Positions 61,487 to 64,000 of a DNA stretch of 64,000 bases are shown here, piece by piece. The notes beneath the pieces are model-generated. The model saw nothing but the letters and a program-made list of their open reading frames with translations. It was not told the origin of the DNA and searched no databases. This DNA comes from Terracoccus luteus (GTDB lineage Bacteria; Actinomycetota; Actinomycetes; Actinomycetales; Dermatophilaceae): positions 3,596,001-3,660,000 of the forward strand of contig NZ_RBXT01000001.1 of assembly GCF_003635045.1 (NCBI RefSeq). Reading direction: 5' to 3'. A program made the position numbers and the translations under genes. Within the stretch, counting starts at the first letter, position 1. Each line of letters begins with the position of its first letter.

Positions 61487-63706
61487 ATGAGCGCCCAGGA
61501 CGACTCGGTCATCGCCCACCTCGACGTGCTGCACGAGATGCAGCTGGAGGGCATGGGCGCCGAGGAGCGCGTCGACTGGCAGACGAAGATCACCCAGGTC
61601 AAGGCCGACTACGAGAAGGCCCGGGCGATCGAGAAGAGCGACAAGAGCGACGCCGACCAGCGCAAGCGGGCCAAGGACGTCGGTGACGCCATCGCCAAGG
61701 CGGCGCCGGCCGTCACCAAGAGTGTCATCGCAGCCGTCGCGGCGTTCAGGAAGGGGGATGCCGTCACCGGCTCGGCCGAGCTGATGGACATCGTCGCGTC
61801 CCTGGCCCCCCTCGTCAGCACCGTCCTCAGCGCGGCCGGTCCCGAGGTGGCCCTCGTGGGGGCCCTGTTCTCCGTCGTGGCACAGATCCTGCGGTGCTTC
61901 GGGCCGAAGCAGGAGTCGGAGGGGGCCACGTTCGAGAAGCTGCTGCGTCAGCTCGAGTCGCAGACGCAGGTGCGCGACATCAAGCAGGTGCACGACCAGG
62001 TGCTCGTCGACGCGGTCGTCATCATGCAGCAGTCGTCCACCCTCCGGGTGCTCGCGGCGCACGAGCCCCGGACCCACGCCGACTACACCCACCTGCTCGC
62101 CGAGCTCGAGGCCTGTCAACGGGCGCTCGACGGCACGAGCCCGTTCAAGAACGCCAAGACCTTCCAGAGCTGGGGCGTCGTCGAGTACCTGCGCTCGCCC
62201 GAGAACCAGGACGTCGACCTGTGGCCGACCGTCCTCGGACTGTTCTGCAAGACCTACGCCGACCTCGTCTCGTCGTCGATGACCCTGACCCTCATGGCCC
62301 ACAGCGACGACATGGCCACCCTCATGGCCTCCGTCGACCCCGGGTCGGCCAACCCGTTGGGCGCCGACGACAAGCGCGACCTCGAGAAGGCCCTCATCTC
62401 GATCCGCGGCATCGCCGAGGCGAGCAAGCAGGCCTACGAGGTCGCCAACGCCCTCGTCCTCGACAAGCTGAGGGAGCTGAGCGGGACCGCGCAGCGGTGG
62501 GGCCTGTTCACCCACATCGGCACCAACCACTCCTTGTGGTTCGTCAGCGGTCCCGGCAAGGTCAAGCGCGGCGAGTGGGTCGACCGGAGCGACCGCAACT
62601 ACTTCCACGACGTCGTGCTCGCCGAGGACGCCGGTTCGCGCATCGAGAAGGGCGACTCGTCGAGGACGTTCGACTTCACCCCTCGACACCACTGCTTCGT
62701 CCTGAAGTCGTCGAGCAGCAGCTACCCCGGCTCGAACCACTGGGTCGACCACGGCTGGGTGCGCACCGACACCCTCACCTTCGAGCGGTACCGCGACGTC
62801 CTCGACAACTTCGAGGCGGCCTTCACCGGCGCGTGGGTCGCCGGGCAGGACGAGCACGGTCTCGACGTCGTGGCCGGCTCCGGCCGCAACCCCGGCGGAG
62901 TGGGCAGCGTCATGCGCTGGACCCTGCCCGCCGCCGGTGACTTCGACGATAAGGCGCTGGAACGGGTCGACTGGTGGCCCCAGGTGCCGGCGCCCGTCAC
63001 GGGCATCGGCGCGGTCTCGACGCCCCGCCACTCCGCGGCCGACCCCGACCAGCTCCTCGTCCCCGTCGAGCGCACCCCGTGGATGCTGTACGCCTCCCTC
63101 GAGGGGCATGGTGACCTCTACGTCAACGTCGACAACGCCGACCACCAAATGCCGGGGCCCGAGGGCTGGGCCGCGTGCTCCGGGGTCGCCGTCGACGACA
63201 CCCACGTGTGGGTCCACCGACCGGAGGGCTTCGCCGTCGCCTCACACGCCTCGGTGCTCGCCCACCTCGCCGGCCGGCTCCCGTCCCCCCGCTGGCTGGC
63301 GGGGCCCGAGCTGGGCACCGAGCTGCTCGGCGACAACCTTTATCACGGGGATCCGGTGCCCGCGGGCAGCAGCATGACCCACGACGGGGAGTCGGTCACC
63401 CAGCCGCCGCCATTGCTCGGCGTGACGTCGTTCAGCGCCTGCGCCGACGGCACCGTCGTCGCCTCCGTGCTGCGTCGCAGCGTCGGCGTGGTCCGGGTGC
63501 CCTACGGCACCGGCCCGAGCGGCTTCGACCGGTGCGACTTCCGCGACGAGTGGACCATCCGCACCGCACCCGTCCAGGTCGACCTCGCGTCCGGGCGGGT
63601 CACGGCGGGCCAGTGGCTGCGCATCCCGGGCGAGGCCCGGCACGTGCAGAAGCTGCCGATGCCGGGGTGGGCGCTCTACGACAGCCTCGTCGCCCGACTG
63701 GCCTGA
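61487..63706 (+). CDS. 739-residue orphan protein: helical N-terminus, beta-rich C-terminus
   Basis: ATG at 61487 with GGGGGAG in front. Residues 1-335 are predicted helical: amphipathic coiled parts (WQTKITQVKADYEKARAIEK), a hydrophobic hairpin at 101-137 (DIVASLAPLVSTVLSAAGP, VALVGALFSVVAQILRCF) and more long helices. From about 336 the sequence becomes beta-rich with many Trp, His and Asp (HIGTNHSLWFVSGPG, HWVDHGWVRTDT, WMLYASLEGHGDLYVNV), suggesting a propeller or lectin-like domain. No signal peptide. The layout recalls alpha-pore-forming proteins with a binding domain, but I recognise no family. Standalone gene. Confidence 0.7.
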   Translation: MSAQDDSVIAHLDVLHEMQLEGMGAEERVDWQTKITQVKADYEKARAIEKSDKSDADQRKRAKDVGDAIAKAAPAVTKSVIAAVAAFRKGDAVTGSAELMDIVASLAPLVSTVLSAAGPEVALVGALFSVVAQILRCFGPKQESEGATFEKLLRQLESQTQVRDIKQVHDQVLVDAVVIMQQSSTLRVLAAHEPRTHADYTHLLAELEACQRALDGTSPFKNAKTFQSWGVVEYLRSPENQDVDLWPTVLGLFCKTYADLVSSSMTLTLMAHSDDMATLMASVDPGSANPLGADDKRDLEKALISIRGIAEASKQAYEVANALVLDKLRELSGTAQRWGLFTHIGTNHSLWFVSGPGKVKRGEWVDRSDRNYFHDVVLAEDAGSRIEKGDSSRTFDFTPRHHCFVLKSSSSSYPGSNHWVDHGWVRTDTLTFERYRDVLDNFEAAFTGAWVAGQDEHGLDVVAGSGRNPGGVGSVMRWTLPAAGDFDDKALERVDWWPQVPAPVTGIGAVSTPRHSAADPDQLLVPVERTPWMLYASLEGHGDLYVNVDNADHQMPGPEGWAACSGVAVDDTHVWVHRPEGFAVASHASVLAHLAGRLPSPRWLAGPELGTELLGDNLYHGDPVPAGSSMTHDGESVTQPPPLLGVTSFSACADGTVVASVLRRSVGVVRVPYGTGPSGFDRCDFRDEWTIRTAPVQVDLASGRVTAGQWLRIPGEARHVQKLPMPGWALYDSLVARLA

Positions 63707-63833
63707 CGTCGGACCTCGCGCGAGGGCGACGACGGGCTGACCACTCGAGGGGGGGCTCTCTGGCCCTTCGACGGGGGCTATTTGGCCTCTCGACGGGGGC
63801 TAGTTGGCCTCTCGACGGGGGAGGGGTGGCGCG
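63707..63833. repeat. 22-bp-phased CGTCGAGAGG array, reverse orientation
   Basis: Reverse cores at 63764, 63786 and 63808 are exactly 22 bp apart; a further GAGTGG-type core at 63741 (23 bp off) carries the GTGGTCA end. It sits between the orphan gene and the convergent rhodanese gene. Confidence 0.85.
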
Positions 63834-64000
63834 TCAGAGGACGTGCGGGGTGCCCTCGCCCTCGAGCGGCTTGCCGGCGCTCTCCCACGCCTTCATGCCG
63901 CCGTCGAGGTTGGCGACGTCGTAGCCCTGCTGCGTCAGCCAGGCGACGGCGCGGCTCGAGCGGCCGCCGCTGCGGCACGTGACCGCCACCGTCCCGGCAT
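63834..64000 (-). CDS. rhodanese-domain protein, 5' part outside the window
   Basis: The last 54 residues are visible, ending at the TGA at 63834. VTCRSGGRSSRAVAWL is the rhodanese active-site loop with the persulfide Cys (CRSGGRS), followed by GYDVANLDGGMKAWESAGKP. Short single-domain rhodaneses of about 100 residues end this way. They move sulfane sulfur; the partner is not known. Confidence 0.88.
   Translation of the reverse strand, partial: AGTVAVTCRSGGRSSRAVAWLTQQGYDVANLDGGMKAWESAGKPLEGEGTPHVL

Overview
The window is very GC-rich (roughly 70-75% by eye), with dense genes, many GTG starts and 1-8 bp stop/start overlaps. BldC, ANTAR and DesK/DesR-type regulators, Tat-like and lipoprotein signals and this codon usage point to a high-GC actinobacterium. 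My inference is Micrococcales, perhaps Intrasporangiaceae (Janibacter/Knoellia/Phycicoccus-like), but nothing here fixes the genus. No rRNA, tRNA, CRISPR array, transposase or phage gene was seen.

Layout. 1-0.7 kb: end of a GAF-ANTAR regulator. 0.7-7.5 kb (minus strand): a tight five-gene operon of an AAA+ MoxR-like ATPase, an unknown protein, a HEXXH+vWA protein, a small unknown protein and a PaaK-like adenylate-forming ligase, with a small secreted protein gene just upstream. 7.6-9.3 kb: nicotinamide riboside salvage (pnuC-nadR). 9.4-13 kb: an ABC exporter coupled to a DesK/DesR-type two-component system. 13.4-19.1 kb: a secreted C39-like peptidase divergent from a coupled cassette of ATP-grasp ligase, S51-like peptidase/amidotransferase and two alpha/beta hydrolases. 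19.6-22.8 kb: SMR-like membrane protein, alpha/beta hydrolase, methyltransferase, bldC and a lipoprotein.

22.9-34.2 kb: a molybdenum hydroxylase locus of form II CO-dehydrogenase type. It holds a MobA-like nucleotidyltransferase, coxD (AAA+), coxE (vWA), coxF/xdhC, then coxS-coxL-coxM-coxG. The CoxL active-site loop reads AYRGAGR. A membrane protein gene and an aldo/keto reductase gene sit between the maturation genes and the structural genes. Further molybdenum cofactor genes follow: moeA at 38.2 kb, fdhD at 41.9 kb and mobA at 42.8 kb. Around them lie a glycosyltransferase operon with two tiny flanking ORFs, L-serine dehydratase, an ABC-F ATPase and a YciI-like protein.

43.6-53 kb: exported and envelope functions (thermolysin-like M4 peptidase, lipoprotein, peptidoglycan amidase, MecA/PBP-type transpeptidase, SulP transporter with a MerR regulator). 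53-64 kb: GNAT, App1-like phosphatase, Fpg/Nei glycosylase, MFS exporter, lipoprotein, GntR/FadR regulator divergent from a secreted amidohydrolase, a 739-residue orphan protein and a truncated rhodanese.

Beyond genes, three sequence-level signals stand out. First, the octamer GGATGCCG (usually followed by G or T) occurs about 75 times on the two strands, far above chance. Second, intergenic arrays of a 10-bp core, CGTCGAGAGG or CGTCGAGTGG, are spaced by exactly 22 bp at many gene ends. Third, a long hairpin appears at two loci with compensatory changes in its stem. Two gene cassettes, the AAA+/vWA/ligase operon and the ATP-grasp cassette, are the best candidates for undescribed protein systems.
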